The notes under the pieces: generated by a model | Told to the model about the DNA's origin: nothing | Seen by the model: only the letters and a program-made list of their open reading frames with translations | Database searches by the model: none | Made by a program: the position numbers and the translations under genes | Assembly (NCBI GenBank): GCA_944472135.2 | Contig: OX235270.1 | Location: 134,183,632 to 134,247,631, forward strand | Length of the DNA: 64,000 nucleotides | Source: Trichobilharzia regenti | Taxonomy: Eukaryota > Platyhelminthes > Trematoda > Strigeidida > Schistosomatidae | Reading direction: 5' to 3' | Shown here: in pieces, positions 10,861 to 22,058 of the stretch | Numbering within the stretch: the first letter of the stretch is position 1 | Layout: each line of letters starts with the position of its first letter

Positions 10861-11845
10861 AGCGTCAACCTGAGAAGGGTTGTAGGCGTACTGCTGTGAG
10901 TCCTACAGTTCTTCAAAGGGTAGCGCATCAATGAGCAGTCCAATGTGCTCGGTGTGTGATTTTGTACATAAGTTCATATTGTATATACTGAATTGATATC
11001 ATCTGTCATCTAGCTGTTGGTAATTCTGTTTGTGTCCGGACGACTTCCACTTGGATCATCCACCTGAGAAGGAATGTAGGCGTACTGCTGTAAGTCCTAC
11101 AGTTCTTCAAGGGTAGTTTGTCGTGTCAGAATCCACAACATTTGATGTGTTGATTGTACATATGTTTGTGTTAAATAGTTGTGTGAGTTCCAATTATCGC
11201 AATTGTTGGTTAATCTTGTTTGTGTCCGGACATTCCAAAAATTACAATCGTCAACCTGTGAAGGGTTGTAGGCGTACTGGTGTAAGTCCTGCAATTTTTC
11301 GAAGGAATTCCATCGAGACACGATCTGCGAGTTTGTTTGTACTGTTTGTATATATGTGTGGTGTGTCATATCAATTGTTGTTTGTTGGATTCATTGTGTT
11401 TACTTGTTGTTTTCGTGTCTTGTTGTTATTGCGTAATTTTGTTAAATTGTTCGTCGTGATTACTTCTGAAGTCGTGTCCACTCTTCTACATCCATGAATG
11501 AATTGATTGATGTTAAGGACAGCAGATGGGTCGTATACGCCGGGGAGGCTAGGCTATTGCTGAGAATGAAATGCACACGGAGATAATTGTTAGCTGCGGT
11601 CCGACACGCCGGGGAGAAAGAGTGTAAACGACTGAGGCTCGCATGCGTCACCGCTATTAGAACTGAGGCAGAATGAGTGACAAGCGATCGCAGTGGTAAT
11701 TGGTAGTGAGTAGATAAGAGGATGTGCGTAGAGTATCATGAGTTGGTGCTATGGTCACGCTGCATTCTGCAAGAGTCATTCTAGCAAGTGGCGATTGTGT
11801 TGGAAGATGTCAAGAGGAGGTCTCTGTCTGGAGGCGCATGTCATT
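10861..11845 (+). repeat. BEL tail of copy 2: three about-190-bp tandem units plus unique tail
   Basis: Motif cores lie near 10866-10918, 11053-11105 and 11250-11300, each with 'GGCGTACTG...TAAGTCCT'. Two unit boundaries carry 'GTCCGGAC' (11034 and 11224, 190 bp apart). The remainder matches the tails of the other BEL copies. Confidence 0.75.
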
Positions 11846-11931
11846 GGCGGTACGTTCGAAATTGGTGACATTTTTGCACGTGTTTGCTCTGAAATTTATT
11901 TACTGCTTATTGTCATATAATTCTTGAAATT

Positions 11932-13401
11932 ATGGTCCAAATCTCTAAAAAACGTGTTCGTAGAAACACAATTGTTTTAGATAGTGGCTTAAATTCGGTT
12001 ATAACTGCATTACCGCCGTGTAATACAGTATCAACTACTAGCTCTCAAAATGGTTTGAGTGCAGATCTCACTCCTGTGATACAGGTGAAAGATGTTCTGT
12101 TAGAGAACTCTGAGTTCTGTAAACTAAACCTCCTTTTGAAAGATATGCAGAGGCAAGTAAGTGAAATTCAGAAAAAATTAGATCAGTTTGATAGTATGTC
12201 ACTGCCAATCTCAAATACCACGGAGAGCCGTTCTGATATTGGCCAGGTTAAGTGTTTACTGGATGTAACTCAAAATAAGCTTTTGAATTTAGACCCAATA
12301 GCCTGTCTTTTAGAAAGGCATCCTAAAATATCTCCAGACAACCTAAATAAAGCTGAAAATCTGATTGACTGCTTGGCTACGGAGGTGATGAAGCGTATAA
12401 CCTCTTCTCACCAAGCTATAGTTTACAACGTCCCAGATTCTCTGCCCCTGAAAACTGTAAGACACAAAATCCTGATTTGTTGCGGCATGGCTAGTGTTCC
12501 ATGTGAATGCAAACGACTTCGTAAAAAGTCTAACCAGGCTAATTGCCCAATCATTTTTAAATTCAGTAATTCCCTTGATGCTAGTAAGTTTACTAAATGT
12601 CAGGATCACTTAAGACTGAATAGCAGTTATAAGTCTATAACCGTAGCTCAGGATAAAACACCGTGTCAGCGCAGAATAATGCGTAGTAATAACCTGGTCA
12701 CCTCCTCTAGCTTTGATTTACCAAATAAGGATCGTGCACAGCAACAGACACCTAGTGCTGAAACTAGCATTCAGCAAACTACACAACAACCACACCTGCC
12801 AATGGAACTAGGAACTGATTTAGATACCAGTACCCCTGTAAACAAAGCCTCATCGAAAGATGTTAAAATGACTAGAACTTCTGCAAGTTGTTCTAAGAAA
12901 TTTCCCCCCAAACGTAGTAACCTCACCACGATGAACAAATTTCGCAGGGTTGAGACTAATGATGGGGAAGAATACTTTGTATTCAATAAGCCTGCTGAGA
13001 GTAAGAATGCCAACAAACCATCACTTGTTACGAAAAACTCCTCTCGAAACATAAGTATATCTGGAGGTGTTCCGCATGCTCCACCTTATAGAAAGTCAGG
13101 CTCCAAGACTCCTAAAGTCTTGCAGCCAAAGCACCTTCCTTCACAATTCCCTTTAAGTTATAAAAACAACCCGAAGGTGTATACCGGTATGACGAATAGC
13201 AGTTGGATGGGTAGACCTTTTGATGCTATGCCTTTTAACCGTCAACCTAGGCCCAACCTGTACTACCCTTATATCCAGGAACACATGGTAAATTTTCCAG
13301 GTGTCCCGAATCACTGGTACGACCCATGGCACCTAGGACCACCTCATTGCACACCAACTCCGATGTGCAGACACCCAGTCCGACCTCCTTTTCATTCATA
13401 A
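11932..13401 (+). CDS. Family B ORF1 protein
   Basis: This is 489 residues and intact. A basic N-terminus ('KKRVRRN') is followed by a likely coiled coil at about 65-90 (heptad-like 'LLLKDMQRQVSEIQKKL'). Next comes the conserved ORF1 block at about 150-245 with 'VYNVPD', 'RLRKKS' and 'DKTPCQRR', then a long basic, Pro/Ser/Asn-rich tail. It is expected to form trimers or oligomers on element RNA. I do not see CCHC knuckles. The last 76 nt overlap ORF2 in the -1 frame. It is nearly identical to the copy at 52424-53893. The ATG at 11932 is the start shared by all three B 5' ends. Confidence 0.85.
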   Translation: MVQISKKRVRRNTIVLDSGLNSVITALPPCNTVSTTSSQNGLSADLTPVIQVKDVLLENSEFCKLNLLLKDMQRQVSEIQKKLDQFDSMSLPISNTTESRSDIGQVKCLLDVTQNKLLNLDPIACLLERHPKISPDNLNKAENLIDCLATEVMKRITSSHQAIVYNVPDSLPLKTVRHKILICCGMASVPCECKRLRKKSNQANCPIIFKFSNSLDASKFTKCQDHLRLNSSYKSITVAQDKTPCQRRIMRSNNLVTSSSFDLPNKDRAQQQTPSAETSIQQTTQQPHLPMELGTDLDTSTPVNKASSKDVKMTRTSASCSKKFPPKRSNLTTMNKFRRVETNDGEEYFVFNKPAESKNANKPSLVTKNSSRNISISGGVPHAPPYRKSGSKTPKVLQPKHLPSQFPLSYKNNPKVYTGMTNSSWMGRPFDAMPFNRQPRPNLYYPYIQEHMVNFPGVPNHWYDPWHLGPPHCTPTPMCRHPVRPPFHS

Positions 13402-16314
13402 ATTCTTGCGGTGCTGACGCACAAATAGATTTAGGTTATGGTGACATTTTAAGCCAGTTTGTAGTATCCCGTGACTTATTCACGATATTGCTAATTAATG
13501 CACGTTCCTTAATCAATAAGATATCTGAACTAAGGACATTATTATTAGTCGCCAAGCCTACTGTAGCTCTGATTACTGAGTCATGGTGCTCATCCTCTGT
13601 ACTTGATGTGCATATAGGTATCGATGATTACACTGTACACCGTGCAAACAGAGATTGCAAGCGTGGTGGAGGATGTCTCATATATATACATAGCTCATTT
13701 GTAGTCAGTAAGGTGGAAGATGAAACAATGAATAATGTACCTGACTCACTCTGGGTTGTCTTACATGGAGATAAGTACAAACTTCTCATAGGCTGTGTTT
13801 ATCGAGCACCAAGCTCAACAAAAGAAACTGATGCGTTATTAGCTAAATCGTTTGCACATGCATCCTCGTTTAGTGCTAATTACAAAATAATTGCAGGGGA
13901 CTTCAATCTTCCAGAAGTCAATTGGCTAACTAGTTCCGGCCCCCAACGCTTCGACGAATTACTTGCCACTATAGACTGTTATGGATGGCAACAACACGTC
14001 CAGACACCTACTCGTGGTGACAACATGTTGGACCTTGTTTTTTGTCATGACACAATCCCAGTATCCACGTATGTTGGTAATCGATTTTCCAGTAGTGACC
14101 ATAGAATGGTACTCTGCTCTCTGCCTTTCTCACCACTAAATACAGGAAACAAACAAGACTCAGGAAGCACAATATGTCGTAGTTACAAATATACAGACTG
14201 GGGATTAGTCCAAGAACTTATTCGACTCTGTCAATGGGATGACTATTTTACCACTGACTCCCTGGAGGCCTTAGTAACCCTGTTTTACAGGAATGTTACC
14301 CTTTGTCTAGATACAGTTGCTCCAAATAAAATAGTGAAATTAAGTAGACACCGAACTGAATATATTCCAAGGGCACACCGTAATAAGTTAAGGAAACTGA
14401 AGAAACAGTACTATTCCACTAAGGACATATCACTATTGCTCTCAATCCACGAGTCTCTTGAATCTATCAAGCGCCTACGCTCTCAAAAGGACCTCGACGA
14501 AGAGTTAACGGCACTTGAAAGTACCTCCAAAGTTTATAACTTAACGGCACTTCTTAAAAAACGAATGCAGTCGGCGAGGGAAATCCCATACTTACTTCAC
14601 GACAAAGTAATCTACAATGAACCTGCCACTATCTGTGAACTTTCAGTGATTGGTTTGCAAACTTTAGTTTAGAAACACATATGCCTGGTGAAACCGCTCC
14701 CCTTACTATCTCTTCCCTTGAAAGCATTGTGTTCACTAATCAGTTAATAGTACAAGCAATTAAAAGCCTTAAACCTTCCACTAGTACGGGACCGGATGGC
14801 CTCGCTTCGATAATTTTCAAAAACAGTGGGTGTGATATACCCTGTTACTTCTTAAATTCTTCTCAATATCTATGGACACTGGCACTTACCCTAGTGAGTG
14901 GAAAACTAGCTTCATAATTCCACATTACAAATCTGGTGATAGGGCAAACGTCCGCAATTACAGACCCATAAATATAACCCCAGTTATCTCACGAATCATG
15001 GAGAAAGTTGTAAAAGATCAATTGTCAGACTACCTAATTAGGGAAGATCTTGTTACAAGGTCTCAACACGGATTTCTCAAAAATAGATCCTGCGTTACTT
15101 GCCACTTCGACTTTTTCAACTGCATCACTAGTAGTCGCGAAGCACGTAAGCTAGTCGTTGTTCTCTACTTCGATATATCTAGGGCATTTGACATGGTATC
15201 TCACAGTATTCTCTTTGAGAAGCTGTACTCTTGTGGAATTCGCAACCCATTACTGAACTGGTTAAAATCATTTCTAAGCAACAGGGTACAAATAACCAAA
15301 GTTGGATCTGTATTGTCTCATCCTAGGCAGATCTCAAGTGGGGTCGTGCAAGGTAGTGTCCTAGGTCCACTTTTATTCACAGTCTACATTAACAGCATTT
15401 GCAAGTGCTTCACCTTAGGCAAACCATTCCTATATGCTGACGACCTCAAAGTCGTCTACTCCTGCTACACTCATGAATTAAGCGATATGGTTACTAAAAT
15501 ACATCTTGAACTAAGTAGTCTCTCAACATGGTGTGCTGAATCCTGTCTAAATTTTAACATTGACAAATGCGGCTGGATTTGTATCGGCAACAGTAACCTT
15601 GATCTAACTCTTGAAATAAATGGGCGAAAACTAGCTAAGCTCAACTCAGTCGTAGATCTCGGTATTAGATACTCTAGTAACCTAACGTTCGCTGAACAGA
15701 CTGATTATGCCAGACGTAAAACGCGAAGGCTGATAGGATGCATAACACGCAATTTCTTTTGTTGTGAAACTAGGGTTTTATTATACAAAGTATGTGTCCG
15801 ACCTATCTTAGAATACTGCCCGTTTATTCTTAGCGGACTAAGACAAAATGACAAGCTTAAATTAGAGGGAGTGCAACGGCAGTTTACCTCAAGAACTCTT
15901 GGTTTAGAAAGTGGTCTGGAATACCATGAGCGATGCGTAAGACTAAGATTAGAACCCCTCTGGAAAAGACGCCTTAAGCTAAACCTTATCTTTTACTATA
16001 AGCTAACTAATCTTCTCTTGCATTCCTCCGAGCCAATAACTAAACCTACCGCTGTCATCAGTTACAATCTTAGAAATCATCACAACCTAGCTGCTATGGA
16101 GCACTGTCAGACTTACGTGCGGTACAACTTCTTCTTAAATAAGTTTTCAGTCATTTGGAATAGACTACCAGCTAATGTGCGCGATGCAAACACACTTCCA
16201 GTGTTCATCTCCTCAGTCACCAGACTGCTCAAAGATGACAATGCACTTTTGCGCCTGACTCTTACACCTTCTTTTTCACCCTACATAGATATTTTAAGTT
16301 CTTTAAACGTGTAG
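13326..16314 (+). pseudogene. Family B ORF2 (endonuclease-RT) with two one-base deletions
   Basis: It starts at an ATG in a ccATGG context inside ORF1. The endonuclease shows 'ITESWC', 'AGDFNLPEVNW' near residue 190 and 'SSDHRMV' near 256. RT shows 'YRPINIT', 'YFDISRAFDMVSH', 'GVVQGSVLGPLL' and 'YADDLKVVYS' (about 15433). Comparison with the other B copy shows one T missing near 14641 ('GAACTTTCAG' against 'GAACTTTTCAG') and one C missing near 14842. These split the reading into 13326-14672, 14681-14917 and 14872-16314. Otherwise the domains are complete, so the copy died recently. Confidence 0.88.
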
Positions 16315-17310
16315 TTACAACAAACTACAATTATAAATTTTAATATTATTGGAACTAGATGATTAACATTTCTACACAGGACAGTAATATTAGTTCACAC
16401 ACAATATAAAAGTTAGCATAACGGGACTAGTTAGTTTGTGTACCAAAATAACCACAGTTACTAAACAGAATATATATGTATATATTTATTAATCACTCCT
16501 TAAGGACTCCCGTTGCTTTCTTTTGCGTTGCTGTTGTTTGTCTTCTTTTTTCTCTCACCATTTCAGCTTCCATTTGACTTTTTGAATGAGAATGAATAAT
16601 GTGGATATTTGACCATTTACAATGACAAATGATCTGCAAACATTATTGGTCCCGTATCTTTCAGTTGCCTGGTTAATAACGAATTAACTTTCTCCACGAC
16701 GCAACCTGGATTACATTTGTGGAATATACTCTTATACCAATGGAAAAGTATCTATTTGTAATACAACGTCACGATTGTAGCTTATAACATAACTGATCGT
16801 ATCTGTAAAATAGCTTCCTTATTACCCAATTTGGATATAAATCAAATCAAAAATAAGATTCGGATTTGTACACACCCAAGTTATATTGAGGAATTACTTC
16901 AAGCTTTATTTTTTCCCAAGTATTTTTAATCCATCCAAAACTTACTTGGGTTTTTTTGTTAATGCGAAGACAATATTCCTATATTTCATGATGTGCTCCA
17001 TTGAATGACTTGTTATATTGTGGAATAACTTCAAGCTTTATTTTTTCCCAAGTATTTTTAATCCATCCAAAACTTACTTGGGTTTTTTGTTAATGCGAAG
17101 TTAATATTCCTATATTTCATGACGTGCTCCATTGAATGACTGGTTATCATATTGTTCCCACAGACCTAAGACAAAAACGCCAGCAACCATGTAACTTAAC
17201 CATAAACCAAATTTATGAAATTTAAATAATGCTTATCCATGCCTGTATATTTGGTGTGTCCTACACAAGTAGGAAAAAATGTGTATTTTATTAAAACATT
17301 ATTATTAATT
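16315..17310 (+). other. Family B1 3' UTR
   Basis: This is noncoding and AT-rich. It holds a tandemly duplicated hairpin module (16893-17160) and the terminal 'GCCTGTA' box (17241) with a CCTAC/GTAGG hairpin (17260-17273, ACAA loop) before the TTA-rich tail. The B2 copy has the same order at 26632-27197 plus 33294-33571 on the - strand. Confidence 0.75.
16893..17160 (+). repeat. 132-bp tandem duplication carrying a conserved hairpin
   Basis: Each unit has 'ACTTCAAGCTTTATTTTTTC' followed by the perfect stem CCCAAGTA/TACTTGGG (16915-16922 with 16943-16950, and 17047-17054 with 17075-17082), then 'GTTAATGCGAAG'. B2 has one unit only, so this duplication is specific to B1 or was lost in B2. Families C and D hold the same module with compensating stem changes. 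Confidence 0.8.
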
Positions 17311-17420
17311 ATGATTGCTAATCGTATATGTAATTTATCATATTGATGATGCCTGTAAACTGGCGTCTCTCATGTACAAAATGAGAATATACTATTATTA
17401 TTATTATTATTATCAATGGG
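17311..17420 (+). repeat. Short 5'-truncated non-LTR 3' tail and TTA microsatellite
   Basis: 'GATGCCTGTAAACTGGCG' with the stem CTCAT/ATGAG (17369-17373 with 17381-17385) and 'GAGAATATAC', then about eight TTA repeats. It is closest to the 3' end of family D (21999-22040). Confidence 0.65.
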
Positions 17421-18050
17421 AGGGATTTGAAAGAGGTTACTTCATTCACTTACCTAGGGGGCGTTGTCTCAACTACAGGAGGAACGGACCAGGATGTCAA
17501 ATCGAGCGAGAATCCGGAAGGCGAGAAACACATTCATTCATCGACTTGAAATCAACCTGGAAATCCTTGTCAACAACAAAATTCGGATTTACAATACAAA
17601 CGTAGAATGAGTTCTTCTATACGGATCAGAAACTTGGAGGGTCACAAAGAATATTTCCAACAGCGTGTTGCAGACCTTTAGTAACAACTGTCTTCAATGG
17701 CTCTATAATGAAGATCAGATGGCAGGCCGGAAAGAATCACCAACAAGAAACTATGGGCGCTGACAAACAAAACAAGAACCAATCGCCAATCAACAAATAT
17801 GTGGGGGAAAGTGGAGATGTATCGGTCACTCGCTGAGGAGGCCGCTGGGTGACATCGCGCATCAACCCCTGGAGTGGAAGCCGAAAGGGAAGCGGCGAGT
17901 GAGACGTCAGTGGAAGGGTGACATGGAGGAGATCGTGCGAAGAGGGGTTGAAAGAGTATGGACCAACATGGATGCAGGTGAAAAGCACGGAAGAAGACAG
18001 AAGGAAGTAGAGACGTGCAGTTGAAGCCCTATGTTCCACTAGGAACCCAA
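17421..18050 (+). pseudogene. RTE-clade RT C-terminal fragment
   Basis: Broken frames encode the typical end of RTE/SR2 proteins: a 'YLGGVVSTTGGTDQD' segment, a 'RI..LEGHKEYFQQRV' region, then a segment resembling the conserved 'GHSLRRPLGDIAHQPLEWKP' ending and a final basic stretch. Several frameshifts and stops are present. It interrupts a family-C-like copy, whose sequence resumes near 18051. Confidence 0.75.
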
Positions 18051-18121
18051 GGGAACAATAATATACACCAGCGTGTGTCTTGAGCATTGGCCTTCAGTTT
18101 AGAATAGATCTATCATTAATA
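18051..18121 (-). pseudogene. Family-C-like ORF2 fragment left of element D
   Basis: 'TTTAGAATAGATCTATCATT' matches the family C endonuclease region at 31169-31190 (- strand coding). The next family C bases resume at about 22059, showing that element D was inserted exactly here. Confidence 0.65.
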
Positions 18122-18299
18122 TATATTACATATATATCACCAGTAGATGAACGCCGATGCGCACCCATGAGTGCTAATCGTCATAATATGCAACAGGATT
18201 ATTTTCGGCTGCAGCAAACAATAGCCCCACTCGCTGAACAATTCATCCAGGAAATGTAACACACACTGTGTTTCAACTCAGAGACACTCTGAACATAAC

Positions 18300-21175
18300 G
18301 TAGGGATAGTAACAAGTAACTATGTTAACCTCTCCTCCAACAACCCTGGTTTACTAACAATTATGCCCCTGAATATCAGATCTCTTCTTAATAAAATGAC
18401 ATGGTTTCGCTGCCTGGCATACACAGAACGGCCAACGCTAATAATGGTGACTGAAACCTGGCTTACTACTGATATACCTGACACAAAGCTAGTTATAGAC
18501 AACTAGGACTTCTATAGGAACGATAGAGTTGACAAAAGAGGAGGCGGTTGCTTAATATGTGCCTCTAAATCCACTAACTCCAATACTTTCAATAACCCAC
18601 CTACTGACAAACTCCCAGAATCTAAGTGGATAAGCATCCACACAAACGAAAATAAAATTCTCGTGGGATGTATATACAGACCCCCCAATAGCCCTGAAAT
18701 GACTGATATAACTATTGCAGAAATACTAGAGCATGTAGCTACGCTGGACTTCGACTACAAAGTAGTATGTGGCGATTTCAACTTACCTGGAGTAAACTGG
18801 AATGCCTGTACAGGACCTAGAATCCATGAAGAGTTACTACAAGCTATAGACGTAGGCGGATGGAAGTAGTGCATACACCTCCCTATAAGAAACAAAAATA
18901 CTCTTGACTTGATCCTCTGTCATAACATAGAGCCCATCTCGATAGAGGTGGGAAATAAACTCGATAACAGTGATCACAACATATTGTACTGCGCGCTACC
19001 CCTCTGACTAACAACTAAATACACACCCGAAAATTCCCCGGTGCGCTATCAATATAGGGACTATAAGAATGCTGATTGGAAACTCCTATCAGATCTGTTG
19101 AGAAGTTCTGACTGGGAAGAATACTTCATCAACAATAACTTAGAAGTATCACTTGAGATTTTCTACAGAACAGTTGGCTCAGCAAGAGACACAATCGCGC
19201 CCCTAAAATCTGCTCTAAAGACACCAACTCCATTTATTGACCGCAAAACGCGATTAAAACTAAAGAAATTTGAAGGGAAATACCATGTTTTTAAGGAGTT
19301 TAATGCGTTAAACCGAATACATGAAACTCTTAAACTGCTTGAAGAGAAACACAAAATGATGTCACAACTTGAAGAAAATAAAGTGCTCACGGGTAACACC
19401 AAAACTCAGGAACTTTGTAGGATATTGCAAAAACATTAAAAGCAGTAAAGACAAAAATGTAGGCAGCTTGGAACATAAGGGTATAATATACAGTGATCCC
19501 CAGGTTATAAGTGAACTCCTCAGTGAGTGGTTTTGCAATGACACCAGAGCGCACCCGACCCCGAATTTCCAAATGACCTGCAAAAGTAACCACAAATTAG
19601 GAGAAATAAACTTTAATATACAAAATACAGACTCAGCGATTAAGACATTGAAGTCAAATGGCAGTACTGGAACAGACGACATATCATCTGTCATATACAA
19701 AAATGGTAGCACAGAAATGGTAGTCCTGTTACTCTGTCACTGGAAACTGGAACTTATCCTGAAGTGTGGAAAACCACACACATATTACCTAAGCACAAAG
19801 CAGCGGCTAAAACCAGTGCATGCAACTATAGACCTATTAATATAACACCGGTAACATCACGAATAATGGAGAAAGTGGTTAAAGATCAAGTGTCAGACAA
19901 CTTACTAGAACATGAACTTATCAATTCATCACAACACGGATTCCTCAAAAAGAGATCATGTGTGACCTGTCACATAGACTTCTTCAACGAAGTTACACGA
20001 AGCAGGGACAACAGAGAACTAGTAATTGTGCTATATTTCGATATAACAAAAGCCTTCGATAGAGTCCCCCATAATCTGCTAGTCAGTAGGTTATGATCAC
20101 TAGGGATATGTGACCCTCTCCTGAGCTGGATAAAATCATTTCTCTGTGGCTGAAGTCAGACAACTAAAGTTGGCTCGATAATCCCAAGGCCTAAACCAGT
20201 AAGTAGTGGTGTAATCCAGGGAAGTGTATTAGGCCCACTCCTATTCATAATATACATAAACAGTATCTGTGAATGCTTTAGTGTTGGTAAACCAATACTA
20301 TATGCAGATGACTTAAAAGTGACCTATAAATGCAAGAACACGGATCACGGAATAACAGTAAACGCCATGCAGCAAGAATTAGAAAAAATGGATAGATGGT
20401 GTGACACCTGGCAACTCCAGTTTAATGTCGACAAATGTGGCTGGCTCTGCATAGGTTGCAACAATTTAGAACTTGACCTGAAAATTCAAGGCCATGCACT
20501 TCTACGACTGGAATCTGTATTGGACCTGGGACTAAAATACTCACATGACTTATCATTTTCTGAACATATCTCCAAACAAGTGTCACAGTCACTCAGACTT
20601 ATCGGCTTTCTACTCAGGAACGTTTACAGAAACGAGTCCAGAATTCTGTTGTACAAGGTTTGTGTGCGTCCTTTATTTGATTACTGTTCATTCATTTATA
20701 GTAGTATACGCATAGAGGACAAATTGAAAGACGAGGGAGTGCAGAGGTACTTCACGTCAAAATTACTCGGAACCGAAAATGGTGCGAACTACTCCACTAG
20801 ATGTGACACTCTAGGATTAGAAACACTATGGCTAAGACACCTGAGACTAAACTTAACACTTTACTATATAAGCTTCTAAACCACTTAGTTTTCACCTCTA
20901 CTAATGGCATTCGACTTTCAGATGACGGTGGCTACAAACTAAGACACACTAAGGGTACAGTAGCTATCGAACAATGTAAAACAGCTACCAGGTAAAAGTT
21001 TTACTGGATTAGGTATGCACAGATATGGAATAAACTACCAATGGAAATGCGTCAAGCAGGTACATTGGCCTCCTTCAAAAAAGTGATTAACGACAAACTA
21101 CAAGAGTTTGCAAACGATAGTAGTTCTAGTTCCTATCTGAGAGCCTCCGAAATTATAGGTCCATTTAATGTATAA
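18300..21175 (+). pseudogene. Family D ORF2 (endonuclease-RT), many stops
   Basis: The endonuclease reads 'MVTETWLTTD', 'CGDFNLPGVNW' and 'NSDHNIL'. RT reads 'YRPINITPVTSRIMEKVVKD', 'YFDITKAFDRVPH', 'GVIQGSVLGPLL' and 'YADDLKVTYK'. In-frame stops lie near 18505, 18867, 19004 and 20094, with frameshifts near 19390-19445 and 19760 and another change after 20870. The reading ends at the TAA at 21173-21175. The domain order is that of families A-C. It is clearly dead and older than B or C. Confidence 0.85.
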
Positions 21176-22058
21176 GCTTAAATACTACACCTGTTGTTTT
21201 TGCCTATATTTATAATTTTAGATAAAACATTAACGATTAAGGTACTTACCCTCAAACAGACAAGAAGTTTCGTTTGTAAAACTTCTACCCAACACAATAA
21301 GTGGAATAAAATGGCATAAACCGACAACATGAAAAAGGTATGACTCATCGCAACATCACATGGACGGATGTACGCTCGTCGGACATCATATATGCCTCAC
21401 CAACTACAATCCAACATTCCTGAGATAATGTGATGAACTTATATCCGTAATATTGCTGAGCAGTCAATATCCACAACTCATGTCGTAACAACTAAAATTC
21501 AAAAACCTTCCTCACGAGAAGTAAATACCCACAAGCAGTAGAAATCCATTAATTAATGGGTCTAAAGCTTATGTATTTTGCTCCCAACAATGACATTGCA
21601 GATCAAATGAGATAAACATATCACTGATTTCAAAATAACACATCAATAAACTATAATTCAAGGACTCTGCACACAACAAAGTATTGTACGAAAACTGACT
21701 TCAAGCTTTATTTTTTTCCCAGGCACTTATAACCCATCCACCAAAGACCTGGTGATTTTGTTAATGCTAAGACAATACTTCTGTATTTCCTGATGTGTTG
21801 CACTCACTGGCAATCTAGCAGATTTTTCCAACTATGCACAGAAATGACCGTACACAAACGAAAAGGATGTTTTATACTATCGGGACTAACGTTTATCAAG
21901 TGTATGTATAATCTCCAGCGAACATGTAAAGCATATCTTGCTACCGTCTGTAAATTTTGACTGAATTACATGGTTCTATTTCTGTAAAAATTTGATGGTG
22001 CCTGTAAACTGACGTCCTTCATGTACTGCACTATGAGAATAAATTTATCTATTTATAA
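21176..22058 (+). other. Family D 3' UTR with conserved hairpin modules
   Basis: Near 21701-21770 'GACTTCAAGCTTTATTTTTT' is followed by CCAGG...CCTGG and 'TTTTGTTAATGCTAAGAC', parallel to the B and C modules. Near 21998 'GTGCCTGTAAACTGACG' precedes a TCAT/ATGA stem (22019-22022 with 22033-22036). No ORF. Confidence 0.65.

Larger units (their letters stand above)
10402..11845 (+). mobile_element. BEL-type non-autonomous element, copy 2 (internal 3' part)
   Basis: It carries the end of the gag-fusion ORF, three structured repeat units and part of the tail. It is cut off at 11845 by the 5' end of the family B1 element, and I do not find its continuation after B1, so the right side has been lost or rearranged. 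Confidence 0.75.
11846..17310 (+). mobile_element. Full-length non-LTR retrotransposon, family B copy 1 (B1)
   Basis: It starts with 'GGCGGTACGTTCGAAATTGG', the same 5' end as the second copy at 53979 (- strand). It has ORF1, an overlapping ORF2 and a 1-kb 3' UTR ending 'CATTATTATTAATT'. The left flank is the BEL tail; no clear target duplication is visible. ORF2 carries two single-base deletions, so this copy is dead. Confidence 0.85.
18122..22058 (+). mobile_element. Non-LTR retrotransposon, family D, degenerate
   Basis: It is bounded by family-C-like sequence on both sides. It contains the end of an ORF1-like frame (before 18260), a decayed ORF2 and a 3' UTR with the same two hairpin modules as families B and C. 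The tail ends 'GAGAATAAATTTATCTATTT'. Confidence 0.75.

Noticed and set aside
10861..11305. Regularly spaced repeats resembling a CRISPR array
   Set aside because: Units are about 190 bp, diverged throughout, lie inside a eukaryotic LTR element and lack short identical repeats.
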